The translations under genes were made by a program, and so were the position numbers. Below, piece after piece: positions 23,601 through 38,600 of a stretch of DNA of 64,000 bases. The stretch comes from Anaspis maculata (Eukaryota > Arthropoda > Insecta > Coleoptera > Scraptiidae), in NCBI GenBank assembly GCA_949128115.1, contig OX421967.1, positions 25,374,635 to 25,438,634 on the forward strand, written 5' to 3'. The number at the start of each line of letters is the position of its first letter. Positions within the stretch are counted from its first letter, which is position 1. The notes under the pieces are model-generated. The model searched no databases and had not been told where the DNA came from. It saw only the letters and a list, made by a program, of their open reading frames with translations.

Positions 23601-26600
23601 TTAGAAATATTTTTGACACCTGTCAAATGTCAAAGCTGCTTTGATTTATTTGTTCATTGGCAAAAATTAAAAGCAGGTCGAAAAATTACTTCATTTTCCA
23701 GTGAAATGGAAAAAAGCGTCAGACGTCACGTCCCGCAAAAATGTTCCGTCTATCTGCAGAGGAAATGCGTAAAAAATGTGTTCCAAAAGTAGTCCGAACG
23801 ACTTCGTGTCTTCGTGAATTATTGTGCCAAATGAAGCCAGAGCAGCCAACCGCAAAGTTTTGGGGATTCTCTATATTTCACATTTAGGAACTTGAAAACA
23901 AAATCTCACAGCTGACTAGAATCACGGTACAAGTGAACATACTATATCTCTTTTTATCTTTGTTATCATACCTAATAACTCAATTATCTCGTAAACGAAG
24001 GCCCAAATCAAAATTTTACAAGAGTTTTTTCCTCTAAAGTGAAGAGGAAATTCGAAAAAGGTATAATTTTTCAAAAATACCCAGTGGCGTAGAAAATGGG
24101 TCGGGAAAAGTGAAACAACTCCCCTGTATCTACGCCACTGGACAATGGGGCCTTGCACTGCCACTTTTACACACCGAGGGCGCCACGACCGTTGGGGCCA
24201 ATTCGACAATTTTGACGGCGTTGACGCTTCAGCGACCGACGTCCGTCATTTTATGTCTTGATTTGAGATTTGGATAACCTCTGTTTCTTGCTTGACGTCT
24301 CCATTCACTGTCAGTTACTGGTCAAACTACTCAAACTCCCCTGTTTTTCGCGTCGTTACGGCCACTTTATCGAAGTAGGCGCCCCCTACAGTAGTGGCGA
24401 CCTCACGTTGAGTTTTTCAATTGCAAGGTGCCATTTAAACTTTGAAGGGCTGTATCCGAGGCTGTATCTCTCTTAGGAAGCGTTTTGGGAAAAAATTGAA
24501 TTATGCATGTCGACCGAGATGTCGACCTAGTTTTCGATGGACCATCGAATGGTGAATTATTGCTACTATAACCTGGACCACCCTGTATTTCACAAGTTTA
24601 GTGTCCTTGCTTGTGGCAAACAAACAAGAAGAATACAGCGACCTGAATAAAAGTTGTCAGGCATATGAAATCTTCATTGAAAAATAGGAAAAAAAAGGCG
24701 AGCGTGTCATAAAAGCGATCACGATTTCGATCATTCCTTAAGTAGGAATGGACTACAAACAGTGACCGAGAAGGTTTTTGAAAGAAAATTTTGTGGGAAA
24801 TTCACAAACTTTCGAGAAAAAACTAAACTACTCAGTGTATTTTTAGTGCCGGGCGGATATGCAACCCCCCTTCCGGTGTTGGGAAGGGAGAAGCTAAAAT
24901 AACGCTTCATAATACAAAGAACTGGGCGGATATTTCTTGGGAAATATCGCAAGAAATCGTATGAAAACCACTAAAAGATATGTTTTAGTGGCAATACGCT
25001 ACCAAAAGACACCAACGGGACCGGGGAGCAAAATAGGGATATTGGGCGAGGAGAAGCTAAAAAGAACGCGTCGTAAAACCAGAAACAGGACTAAAAATCG
25101 CTAACAATCGGAAAAAAGACCATTGAAAAGAAGGAATAAATCACACGGAACGGGAAGAAAGTCGCAAAAAAGCCAGTCAACGCGTGTAAAGAAGGAATGA
25201 AATGCAGGGAAAAATAGCGGAAGAGCGCAAAAAAAAGATAACAACACATGGGAAGTATCGCGCTAAAGCATGAAATGGAATTGAAGTACGTTAAAAAAAA
25301 TAAAACAAAGAAAACGGGAAAAAAGTCGCGAAAAATAGGCAGTTGACGCGTGTAATTTATCTATTTATTTTTCAATTCATATTGGTGTTTTTTTCTTGAT
25401 GGGAATAACGTACTGCGCTTTGTGGAGCACATGCATTTTCACATTTTTTGCATAGCTCCTATAGGCAAGTAACAATACGACTGTACAATTTTCGTAGTGT
25501 GGTTTGATTCTCCGCTCAAGTGATATAGGCAACCAGCTATACAGCTTTTTTCACTGTTGCCTACATCGAGCCCGTGGACGCCCATCGAGAGTTTCGTATT
25601 GGCCGTGCATGACACAAAATCTGAAATATCTGGCACGACGTATTCTGTTTCCTTCCTTACAACATACACTTTGAAAGACAACAACCTCCAAGAAGCAATG
25701 TCGTTTGATAGCTGTCGGCTAGCTGTCAAACGTTGACAGCTGTGAATGAAACGTCAATTACAAAAAAAAAAGAACAGCGAGAATAGAGCGGTTACCATGA
25801 CGACAGACAAGGAAAGTGGGCGATGTTCAAATGCGAAAATGGAATAGTTGACGTAAGTGAATCGCACTCTTCCGTGCCTAGATCGACTCAAAATTGCATA
25901 AGGAATTCCCCTTTATAACCCGGTCACCAAACCCTGTATCAGAGACAAGAGTTCGGAGCAGGCTCAGAGTAAAAGAAAATAGGGAATACTTTCTCTAATG
26001 ACAGAAATAGCGATTTTGAGGATATGAGGAAAACAAAGGCAGAGAAAAGTTACATGGTTTGGTAAGACCGATGACCTGAAATTATTTTCAGCTATACAGG
26101 TGCCCCATTTTGATGCGATAAACGAAACGTCATTTTTTTAAGGAACATCCATTTTTTGCATTTTTGTGTTCAGCTTCTCAAACTGTCTCATTCATAACGA
26201 CTATTCCACACAACATACTTCTGACCAATCAATACGTTTGAAACCTTCGAGTTGAACCAATGAAATTAGTTTTATACTGATAAAACACCACCTTCGTACA
26301 GTTTTATACTGATAAAACTGTGCCTTCCTTTTTATAAATAAACATGATACTTGATTTAAAAAGTTCCTGAAAATCGTGCCTGCTATAAGCCTTTCAAGCG
26401 TCACCTACACACAGTGACACCGCTTCCAAAAGTGGTGGTATTGCAATCGGTATATATACTCGTCCCTTGTGTCCAACTAGAGGTGAGATGTAGTTTACTA
26501 TATTTGTGAAATACCACATTTAGGCAGTTCCTAATTCAAATAAGTAACAATAATTTTGATCTGCAATGATCATTATGTAATTTCTGTTTGTTATAATTGC

Positions 26601-29600
26601 CGCATTATTATTATTTTTGCCACAACGGCACCGTACGTCGCCGTAGGTAAGGCAGGCCAGGCCACCCTCCTGCACAGCAGTTGTCACATTGACAATGAAT
26701 GACATCCGTAATCCGCGTGGGGCACAAAATCGCAGATCTAGCCACAAAGAGGACCAGTTCATCACTTCTGTAAGGTTATGGTTATATTTTGCGGCCAATG
26801 TGGTTTCGTTTCTTGAATGGCAAAGCTTTGGAAGACGTTTTTACGATTGAGAAGCACAATAATAATTGAAATATTAGCTGTTTGTTGGAATGTAAGTGCA
26901 CTTGATTTCCAAAGCAACTTGATTTAATTAGCATGACCGCATGACAGTGTCACAACGCCAAAAAACAATTCCATTTTACTTTCCCGGCCCGTCCAAGGGA
27001 AAGTTATGCAATGATGCAGGATGCAGGAAAAACGTTCTGACACGATAGCTGCCGAACCGATAGTCTGATCGACTTGAAACTTGGTATACAGACAAGGTCT
27101 TGCTGTTAGATGAGCTGATTAGTTTTTGGTTGTCATCTGTCAAACGGAATTATCACTATCAAAAAATGACAGAAGCTATATCTCACAGAACTTGACTTGC
27201 AAAATGCCGTTTCAAAGCCCATAAAAAAACTGTATTCAGAATGGTTTAAAATATTGCCCTTTCTGTCATCTGTCAAAAAATAAAAAATGTTAAAGTTCAA
27301 AACTTTACCATTCAATTATTCAAAATCTATCCGAAGAATTGGGACCAAATTTGGCAGAAAGCAACAAAACATAAAAGTCAAATAAATTCTGCAGTTGCAA
27401 TTTTCCACCATTTTCCCGTCGGGCGTCATGAATTTTCAAAATTTCTTCTAGCCGTTGCCACCCGAGAGAACGACTCACCCGGATTTCCACCAGGATGACT
27501 CGCTTTTGATGCAGCACTCCACTCAAAAATTCATTCCTGCTCGAGGATCGACTTTTTTCGAAAAAATTTCGACTGATATCGGAAGTAGATTGAACTGGGC
27601 GTCTTGTAGATCTATTTTCAAAATCGACACAGCTTCGGTTTTCCGACGGTAATTTTTTCAATAACTTTGCACATTCCGTGAATTTGAAAAAACTGCAGCG
27701 TAAACTTCAACATGCGGTGAGCCACACGAAATATTCATTTTAGGTGCAGACATGCTGCGAATGAAAGTTGGAGAAAAGACTGAATTAATTTTTGAAGGAA
27801 AAATTCTCAAAATCGGACTAACGGTTTTCAAGTTTTCCTCTCTGGAAAAACTGGAAATTTTCCAACTTTTTATTCCGCGAACAGATTTTTACCATTTGTT
27901 ATCAAGGAATAGATAACTGGTTGTTGAACATTTTCGAACAATTTTTCTCCAATTTCCCGGAAATTTTCCTGCTGGGAATATAAAACCGGCCTCGGTTATC
28001 GAGACCGGACTTAAATGATGGAGCTTAAAATGGAGCTTGATTGGCGATTTCCACAATAAGATGATTTGGAAGAAAAATTGAGGTTTGCTCTGAAAATTCA
28101 AATTTTTCTGACAAAATTTTCTATTTCCTGCAAATATTTTCAATCCTTCTCTCCATTGTAACTTCCCATCCGAAGGGACGTTCCGATCAAAGTCATTACT
28201 GATGTCTCTGGATACCGCCGGGAAAGTTTTGTGTCGCCCACAACAGATTTTTTGATATGGGGTGGAGTTGGAATCAAAACGTTTTTATATTTTGATTTTC
28301 ACGTTTTGTGGAATATTCTCCGCAAATACCACTCGAGCTAGTACGAGTTTTATCAAAATTTTCGAACTGTTTCTCAAGCTTTGTTTTCATGAAGCAATTC
28401 AACTCGTGGAAATGGTCACTTTATTATCAAAGACAAAAACCCTCCAGCTACGCTGTCGGGTTTTTTTCAGATAATAAAGTGACCATTTCACACTCGGTGA
28501 ATTTCTTGAAAACAAAGCTTTCGAGATAGTTCGAAAATTTTATCGATAAAACTCATAGCTCTTGTGGTATTATATACGATAAACTTACGAGAATATTAGG
28601 AACTTTTAGTTGAGTGAAATTTTAAGTAAAAGTTTCAGTCTAGTATAATAGACCTATTTCTTATGGGGAACAGAGACGTTCAGACAAGGATGAATAATTT
28701 TAAGCCACACCCCTGGCCAATTAAACGCCTTTTATTAGGCGCGAAATTCGAGGAAGGCGATACTGTCACAATAAATAAGAATTGTCACTGTCACTATGAC
28801 TGTAACATGTGTCGTGTCGCTACACTGATTGAACAATTCGAAAAATGCGCGTATGTTGTGTGGAAAGTTGTCCGCACAAAGTCCAAGACAGCATTTCCCC
28901 CAAATGTTGCATTCCACGGTTTTCCTGCTGACGAAAATAAGCGAAATAAATGGATGGCCGCCACTGGAAGACACGATGCCGGCATCAGGAAGAATTTAAA
29001 GGCTAACGAAACAACTTCAGCTGTTTTACAAGTTGTACTTGCAAGGCCAAAAAGGGGGCGTCCAAATCACCGTTCAAAGTGCTGGGAATGCTACCTCACT
29101 CCGATTACTGTAACTTTACAACAAAACCTCAATATTTTGCTTCAATCTTAGGTGTCTCACGGGGCACTTCAGAGCGGAAGATTTCTATTCATCAGTGATT
29201 AATTATTTGTACAAAGAAGACACTGAAAACAAATGCTGTTCCGAACATTTTCTTGAGGAGCTTGTTCCTTTTTCTGGCTCCTGTAGCACTTCACTTCCAC
29301 CTTCAGGTTATTCACAAGTGGGTACCTACGTCTTCAAAATACCCTTCCGCACCATACATCAACCCCTTATCACGCTGGTTCCCCGTCATTTGATGCTTAC
29401 ACTTTAGACTTATAAACAAGTGAAGCGTTGTCGAGTCTGTAGGTTTGCATCGTGGCAAGACTTTTGCTCCATATTTTGGTTCTGCTCTACAGACAACTGA
29501 TGACAAATTGTAACATATCGTTGTCAGGGGTAATGAGAAATAGAAAGTCACTGACACTGACATAGTTGCTACGGGAGAATGTGAGGCAAATCCCGCCAAT

Positions 29601-32600
29601 GAGCGGAGATAGGAGGCAAAATGGGCGTGAAAAAGAAATAGGTCCATTAAATTCATTTACCCAAAAAGATGAAAAATTCACATGAATTACTTTCGAAAAA
29701 AATCTGTTTTCGATATTTTTTAAAACTTCATAAATTTTTTCGCATGCGTTTTGTTGTTAACTTATCAAGTGTGATATATATTCATAATCTGAATTGAAAT
29801 TGGAATCGATTCCCTTATTAAAATACAGGTGTCCAATTATTTGAGAAAAAAATTCGATGTTGCACCCTGTAAGCGATATACCACAGATAATATTTGTGGA
29901 CAGGGAAAAAATCGTGTCAGAATCGTTTCAATTCTCAAAATTATAATTGAGGGGATGTCTCCAGGGGGATGGCAGGATGGGTATAATTTATACGTGAACA
30001 CCCTGTACAAGAAGTGGAAGGCGGTAAAATGTCAAGCACCGTTTTGAGATATTGATGCCCGGTTTCCAAAAATATTATTAGAAAAAATCTACAATTGTTT
30101 TTGAAAAAGTTACACAGGCTTAAAAATTGACCACTTTTCACTCCTTCTTGAAATTTGCAGTCAGAAGAACGCCCGAATCATTAACACCATAATTTCTTCA
30201 AATCGGTCAATTTTTCGTCTCGATATCCTCATTTGAAGATGAGCAAGTTTTTGGGGTGGACCACTTTTTAGTTTGATTTCCTCTCGCGTTAAAGCATTTT
30301 TCTGTGTTCGACAAAAATCAGACCAACTGACAGCTGCGTACTTTTTGGCTTGTCTGTTGTTCATCACGGCCGACTCAGTTTTTGAAAAAAGTCAAATAAA
30401 TAGCACATTTCATGAAAACGTCCAATTATCTCGAAAAAAATGAAGTTTAAGTAAAGGGTACTCCTAGTAAAATGAAAGAAGAAGGAAAAATCCACTTGGA
30501 AAAAATGAGCTGCGATACTTTGAAAATTATAAAGTTCAATTTTTTTATTATTGCAACTTTTTGGCATTAGGATATTACTCTTCGCTTCCACTACCACCGT
30601 GTTAATTATTTTTAAAGTGAATTCTGGAAATGCGATTTTTTTTCAAGTTTTTACATTTCAGTTGGTTACTGCCACATAATTGAAAAACAAAAATACAGAC
30701 ATGAAACAGCTTAAGAAGCTGGACACGAAAATGCAAAAAATATGGTGCTTCATTTAAACAAATAAACGTTTCGTCTCGCGTTTCGTTTACCCCGTCAAAA
30801 TGGGACACCCTGTTAGCTGAAGATAATTTTAGGTCATAGGTCTCACCAAACCACTCGCCAAACCACATAACTCTTCTCCTACATCTTTTTTTCTATCTTG
30901 AACGGTAAGGCCGTTATGGGATGATTACGCTAAGATGGACCACCCTGTATATTTGATGAAGTCTAATGCCAAATTGAAATTTCCTATTAAAAACCACCTT
31001 CAGTTACCAACTCTCACAGCCCACTTTTTCAATCGCATCGGGAAACTCCTCAGCTAACTAACTGACCTTGCTAAAGAGAATGGGTGAAAATGATGAAACG
31101 CAGTAAAACGGAAATGCAATAAAATCGCTTCGCTTTGCTTGGCTTGTGAGTTTAATCGAATGACCGGCTGTAGTTATAGAAAACAAACGCAAGAGCGACG
31201 ACAACTTGGAGAACTCCACCGCCAAGACTAAACGGATGGAAACAAAGCTGAGGTGTACGGATTTGATCGTCCTCGGCCTGCCGTGGAAGACCACCGAGCA
31301 GAACTTGAGGGAGTATTTTGAAACCTTCGGGGAAGTTCTAATGGCACAGGTACGTCGCACTGAATTGATCAAGATGTGACATGTTCCAAAACCTTTTTTT
31401 TCTTCAGGTCAAGAAGGATCCAAAGACTGGGCAGTCAAAAGGGTTCGGTTTCATCCGGTTTGCCTCGTATGAATCACAGATGCGAGTTTTAGCGCAGCGT
31501 CACATGATCGACGGACGTTGGTGTGACGTCAAGGTTCCGAATTCAAAAGTAAGTATCAAGCAGTAGAGTCATTTAGTAGTGCGAATAAGAAAACTTCTTG
31601 ATTGTCATTGTTAAAAGTTGTTATGAACCGTGTAAGTGTTATTTCACCACCAAAGCCAGGAAACAAATTTAATTAACCCCAAATTAATGCAGTAAAAGCT
31701 CGAATCGTTCACCTTACGCTGTAACAGACTTTGCTAAGGCCATAGTAACAGACCATGGCCAACTTCTGGCCACGAAATTCGCATCAAGCTTGTGAGGATT
31801 GAGAACTGGAAAAGTTTACAGAAAAACTTCGTCTTGCGTGCATGCGACGTTTCCCATTTCCATTTCCCATGCGACGTTAAAGTCCTCCCAGCCGAGCCGT
31901 GATTCGAGTGACCTGGGCAAATTTTCTTGTATAATTTTTATTGCAGGCTTGCTGCCTTCTCACCTGATGTGAAACAGGCGTGTTCACAAGTTATCTTATC
32001 AATAAATCATTGAAAAATTGACCGTGTTATGCGTGGAAATGCAACTCGGAGGCCGCAGAGACGTGTTACCGTCATTTGGACATCGAAATCGCACGGGCCT
32101 TTTTCGAATTTCCCAGCCTACAGGATTTGTCTTGAGGGTCAGAGGTTTGGTTACCAATTTGGATACTTGGAATTTTCACCAGAAAATACTGCTACTCATT
32201 CAGACCGCAGGGGCGTTCCTTGTTTTGCTAATAATTCTTCAGTGCTTGGCGCGTCTTTTTGGCTGGAGCAGGCCAAAGAGTTGGTGCTTCCATGACACTT
32301 TTTTTGGAGCGACGGCATCGCAAAACTTCAAAAAAATCGTACTCGCTTCAAGAGGTGATTAAATTTTTCTCAGCTGTCAGATGTCGGAGGCTGCTTTGAT
32401 CTTTTTGTTTATTGACGAGAATTTAAAAAAAAAACAGGTTGAAAAATTACGTAAAGTTCCGTTCGTAATGGCCGGTAACTTATGCCGCATGCCGAAGGAT
32501 GGAGAATGTAGGATGTAAACTTGACAGTACGGACCACGGTTTAGGTCACTCGAATCATGGTTACGCTGAATGTACTTATATTATTTTACGTTTTGAGCAA

Positions 32601-35600
32601 CCGCAGAATTTATCATGGGTCTGAAAATGAACCAACCAATGAAGAAATCTTTCAACCGTTGATTATACTAATTACGGTTTCTGAAATGCGGCATTAGTAT
32701 TTACATGTTTAGTGAGTTTGTCTCTTGAAAATGAACCTTGAAGTTTCAATTATTCTTCAATTAAAAAAGAGTTATCAAATGCCTTCATTAAGATGCCATC
32801 AAAGCTGATTAGGACTATGGCGCCGACATACTTTATTAATTAAAAGCACAAAGGAATCTTGGAATGAACTATAGGATGATCCTGAATCATTAAGTTGGAT
32901 ACAGGATGTCTCGAAAAGTATCGTGCTCCAATAGTACTACGATATATGGAATTTTCTATGAAGCCCACAAAAAATATTAGGGAAATTCTTCGACTTCTAC
33001 ATCAAAATTATGAAGGGTCAAGGTTTTAGTAAACTGTTTATGGCAGAATTAGGAGTAAGAAATAGCTACTCTTAAAAATTTGTCAGGTCACTCGAATCAC
33101 ATTTCAGCTGGACGTACTATACACAGACCTTTATGACTGCATTCGCATATTTTATTATGCCTTTTTCATACTTGAATAAAAATCTATTGTTTCTGTAGGA
33201 GGGACTGATCCAACAAGTACCGTGCAAAGTCTTTATTGGTCGCTGCACCGAAGAACTGACCGCCGACGATCTGCGCGACTACTTCGGCAAGTACGGCGAA
33301 GTGACGGACGTGTTTATCCCGAAACCGTTCCGGGCGTTCAGCTTCGTCACCTTCCTGGACCCGGAAGTGGCGCAGAGCCTTTGCGGTGAGGACCACATCA
33401 TCAAGGGCGTGTCGGTGCACGTTTCGAATGCCGCTCCCAAGTCGGAAACCCGAGGCGGTGGCTACGGGGGCGGAGGCCCGCGTGGCGGCAACCACGGCAA
33501 CAACCGGAACGGACCGGGCGGTCCAGACGGCCCCGGCATGTACCAGCAGCGGTACAATCCGGGCCCCAACCAGGGCAGTTGGAACAACCAGGGTCCCAGA
33601 GGCAACATCGACATGCCCAACCTTCAAGCTTTAGGTACAGAGAACTTTTATTTCTAATAAAACGATTTTTTATATACTCACGTTGAATACAATTTTTTTG
33701 TGCCATTCATGATCTTCGTTCCACATCGGTATTCGTAGTTGCGCAAAACTTGTCTTTCAAAAGTTTTTTTCCAATTCACAATTTGGAATTCGTGATAATA
33801 CAGAGTCACGACTCAGTTTCAAATCAGGTGGCGCAAGGTTGCGGCGGTGCAAGTTGTCAAATACCGCGGCCTGATTGGCTAAAATGGGTTGTCGTACGCT
33901 GTTGTCATTGTAATCCGACGCAATTCCAGACGCAAGTCGGACTAAGAAATTCTGCAGGTATCATTTTAATAATCGGAAAATTTATATTAAATTGGACTGA
34001 TAAATAACAAGACTGCTCTTGAGTAAGTATTCAATATTCAATCATATTTCACAATGTTATTAGGTTATATTTTTATATTAAAATGGCCGGAATATTGGTC
34101 AAATGGCATAGTTTTCCTTCAGTTCCAGTAACTTCCACTAAATTCTCAGGAAGAAAATTACCGTTCAGGTCTCTTTTGAAAGCTACAATAATGGTCTTCA
34201 AGTTAACGAGCTCAAATTTTAAATTTTTGGAAAAAAATGAATTTTTGAAAATTATTTTTCAAAAATTTAAATTTGAGCTCGTTACGTTTCAAAAGAGACC
34301 TCAACGGTAATTTTCTTCCAGAGAATAAGGTTATTGGGACTGAAGGAAAACTGTGCTATTTGACCAATATTCTGGCCACCTTAAAGTACAGTTTTGGACA
34401 CAAAATAGTGCGTCTCCGTATTATTTATTGCAGACTCATCTGGTGGAGATCAGCATTAGCTGGGGGACTCGGAAAAATTATCAGAAAGTTGAATTTACGT
34501 ACAGGCTGAAGTAAAGTCGAAAACATTAAAGAACACTTACATTTTGATGACACGACAGTTTGTCGAAAATAAGTCAGTGTCACCAAATTAATCGTTGTTC
34601 AATATTTTCGGCGTTAGGTACTCCAACCTTAACGTACATTTCACTTCCTGGTCGTTTTCTTCCGAGTCCTCAGTTACTGCAGATCACCAATCACCATCAG
34701 TTGAATCAGCAATAAAAAATCAGAGACGGCAGTTTGGGCAGGGGTCCGAGTATACTCGTGCCCTATTCGTCTGTAACTCTGTATTTGCACCAGGGATGAG
34801 TCACTGCACCGTTCACACGAACCTGGGTCTAATAGGCCATCCACAATGATGTTAATGTTAACGTAATGTTATCCGGCAATGGTGATGTTAGCATTCAAAG
34901 CAATGAGTTTCAAATGGTGACGTTCACAATCATGTTAGTGGCAATGGTAAGCATTACCCATTGAAACTCATTGCTTTGAAATGCTAACATGACCATTGCC
35001 GATAACATTACGTAAACATTAACATCATTGTGGACGGGCTATAAGTTGAAAATCACTTTTGAGCGGTTCTTGAATTGAATTCTTCTTTTGAATTGATTCT
35101 TTTTCTACACTGACGTGTCCCGGATTTAAATTTCACAGCCGCACCACAAAGCACCCCCAGACTATAATGTTATCAAACTGAGTTTCCGCATTTTGAGATT
35201 GTATTTGCACAAATTGATTAGGTAGTATATCGGGTGATGAAATAAATTCTAATTTCAAGCAGACTATGGCATGGCCAAATACAGGGGTGCGAAGCTGCGT
35301 TTGGTTAGGGCACAGCCTGCCTGAATTAGGAATTTATCTCATCACAGGATAAAAGAATGAACTAAATAAAAAATCTTCCTAAGAATGTTGATGTTTCTAT
35401 ATTTTTTTCTACAAAACATTGATAAGCCCACTAATAAAAAAGAACTGCTCATTTTATGTGCTTATAATAACTTATAACTCTTACGGAATAAGTAGAATAT
35501 AGTGCGTTCAACTCTAGTGAGATTCTAGTGAGCTATGATTTCCCAAATTAGCCCTTTCCAAATGCGTCGTGTGGCGAGACACGCAATCAATGTTGAACGT

Positions 35601-38600
35601 TGAACGTAGCATAGCAACTCTCAACTGACTAATTTCAATGCGGTGAGCGTGGTGGCCAACACTTGACTGTCATTGGCGTGCAGTGTCCGATCACCTTTTA
35701 ATTATGCTCGGACAGTTATGTCGTCGCATGATTATTGACTTGTCCATAACATAATCCTAAAGTGCAATTTATAACTCGATTTTAATTTTAGTCGCAATTT
35801 TAATCGCAATTTTAACGAATTTCTAAGGTACGATTTCCTCTATACCTTTTATAACCCGATTTTAATCGCAAGACGCAATCGCAACAATTTTAAGGGTTTT
35901 AAGGAGTTGGCCAATATTCAACTCTTGCGTTCCGGTTAGAGGGAGGTTCTGATCCTTACGATCGACCAATGAAAATCAAGATAACATCAAGATTAGCGAA
36001 AATGATCACAGTAGTCTTCTTGATTAAGCAATGTTATGTTAGGGGATTCTCTGGGGACTTTTAGCGATAACCGATAAGCTGACAGGTGAGCGTGCACTGC
36101 ACCCTAGGTTTTCTCCCTCCATCATGCCTTGCTTCCGACCGATGCGATCGTTGCGATCCAGTTATAAATTGACGAGGTGAATATGGCTACGATGGATCCG
36201 ACTAAAATTGCGACTAAAACTAAAATCGAGTTATGAATAGCACTTAATACCTATGATACAGAGTAACATATTTGTCAGAACGTTGTTCAAATAATATAGG
36301 TGATTTCTAATAGCCATTCTCATTTACCTGGAGTCCTCCGGGCGCAAGTCTACCTATATTGGCGCCGTCGCCAACCCCAACCCTAGCCAGCCTGATCGAT
36401 AAGCGCTCCCGGTTGAACAGCCAATTGAACCAGTGATTTTAGTCTATGGTAAGACCTGCACGAGCTGCCAGTAAAGGGAACCGCCTATATGAGAAGGTCT
36501 ATAGAAAGAAATTTTCTCTGGACAATGCACGCCGTTCTCTAATTGATTTGTTAATTAGCCATCACGCTCGCCGGATTAAGGTCTCCTGCCTTAATTATTT
36601 AAATATTCATTGACTCAACATCCACAAACGTTGAGGACAGGGCTTGTATAGAAATATCAATTCTTCCAGTGCTGTGGCAAAGTCACCACCCGGTATTTCA
36701 CCTAATCCAAAAGGTTGACTTATCAAGCTCAACAATCAAACGGACTCGACTTTTTGCACTGAGAACCGATTTGGCACTGAAATCATGAATGGACCCGCAT
36801 ACAAACAATTTTTGCATGATGATCTTGTGTTTCGTTTCCCGTAGTGAACTTGTTAACCCCCAATTCCTTCCTCAATCTCCCGAAAGTGTTGAGAGAACGA
36901 GAGTGAGAAAGAACGGAACGAAAACAAATTGATGCCCTGATTGGTCATGATGATAGAGGTCACGTTTTTATGTTGCTGTTTGTGATGGTGACGGTTAGTA
37001 AATTTAATACGATTGTATTGGTATGCCTACAAATAAAGTGTGTATAAAAGTTGAAAGGTGAAGAGTTGAAGTTTTTTTTTTGATGGCGTGAATGAGTGCG
37101 AGAGTTGCTTGAGTCATGAGCTGCTTGGTGTTGCACACAGGTATAACTGGTCAAGGTCAGCAGGGCAGCAATCAGCAAAGTTGCAACCCCTTGGGCCTCG
37201 GACTGAACCTAAGCGCCTTGCCCATGAACCCGGCCATCGTGGCGGCCGCTCTGAATCAAGCTGGCTGGGGTCTGATCGGCAACCTGCAGAACCAGCCCGA
37301 GCCGAATTTCAACCAGGGTTTCAACAACGGTCCCAACAACAACAGCGGTAAGTAATCGAACTTTGTTTCTGGCTATTCCGTTATCTGCTCTCAAGAATTA
37401 TTGTTGAAATTTGGAAACGAGGTAATGCTCCAGTCCCCAACCAGCGTTGCCAGCATGTATTTACAGTCAGTCAGGCGAGTCAGGCTAAGCGCTCCAGACA
37501 GCCTCATGTCGGAATGTTTTCGCCAAATGCATCTGGTCTGGCCGCCCCCTGTATCTTGTAAAAGGTGTTCTTTTTGGTGTGATAGAATTTTAATCAGCGA
37601 TAGCGTTGGTGCTGAAAATATTTTGCCGTCATTTTTTCATCCAAATACTCACTTAAGCTTAGTCCGCACGGGCGGTATACCGCTGGTTTTTGGCGATATA
37701 CGCTATTTTTTTTGCCGCTGAAATCATCGTCCGCATGAGCGGCGAAAATCAGCGAATAATTAGTGTCACGTCTGTTGTTTAAAGTGTCAGATCCGGTTGT
37801 CAGTCGTTTGTCACGCGAATTGCATGATGTAGTCTGGATATTCTTCAAAAAACGGGTGTTCTTCAAATCAAAGACGATGTTAATACCTACCTAATGTTAT
37901 TGTGATAAATAAAAAAGCAAAATTCTCATAAGTACGTGGTCTTCTTTTGAGTAGGAAACTATTTTTTGCAATAGATACATGCTGGCGACGGGTGTCTTTC
38001 AATGATTTATGTGAGCATTTTGAAATGATCAACTACAGAAATGAGCAGCCCGAGCCCATGAGAATCACAGTCACACCTACGACGATGACGAGTGACGACA
38101 CGGTGTGGACAGTGAACCCCGCTCTCAGCCTTGCAACTGATTGAAGAGGTTTAGAAAAGGCCTCCACTGTGGAACTTCAAACTTCCATTGCGGGAAAGGC
38201 ACAAACTCGGGCACAAATATATAAAAGAAATCTTGTGACGTGAAACCTAGGTACATGTATTTTGATGGTACTCAAAACCGTGCACGTTTTCTTTTTTCTT
38301 GATAATCTTGCCTCCGACCTTGCTCTGGTGCAACTCAAGCTCATGCAGACTGCAGATGGATTCATAACTCTGAAATCAAGCTGATACGTGTCCACCGTCC
38401 AGTAGTCACGATTTTTCCTCTCTCCCTTGGACTGGTACACCCATCGGTGATCAAGTTTTTCCATTTCGTCTTGAGATAAGCACCGGGCTCCTTCCTAGCA
38501 AAACCTAACGTCACATTTTCATGCTGTGTCAATGCTGACACTTTGAAAACAGCGGTCAATCGCTAAAAGTTGGCGGGGATTCAACTTTTTGCGAATATTC

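Larger units (their letters stand above)
21220..24585. repeat. 3.4-kb palindrome, TA|CAGGGTG boundaries (family D), in TBPH intron 1
   Basis: TA-CAGGGTGGTCCAGGTTA at the left is mirrored by AACCTGGACCACCCTG-TA at the right. Left arm about 21220-21717, right arm about 23925-24585. The right arm has an extra or replaced block (24151-24433) compared with the left. The arms share AATTCAATGGTCCA-type sequence, CCAGTGGCGTAGA...TCTACGCCACTGG, and GATAATTGAGTTATTAGGTA. The interior holds a related palindrome, a solo LTR, a MITE and a dispersed repeat. Confidence 0.8.

Noticed and set aside
33184..33706. Long minus-strand frames
   Set aside because: Antisense shadows of TBPH exon 4.
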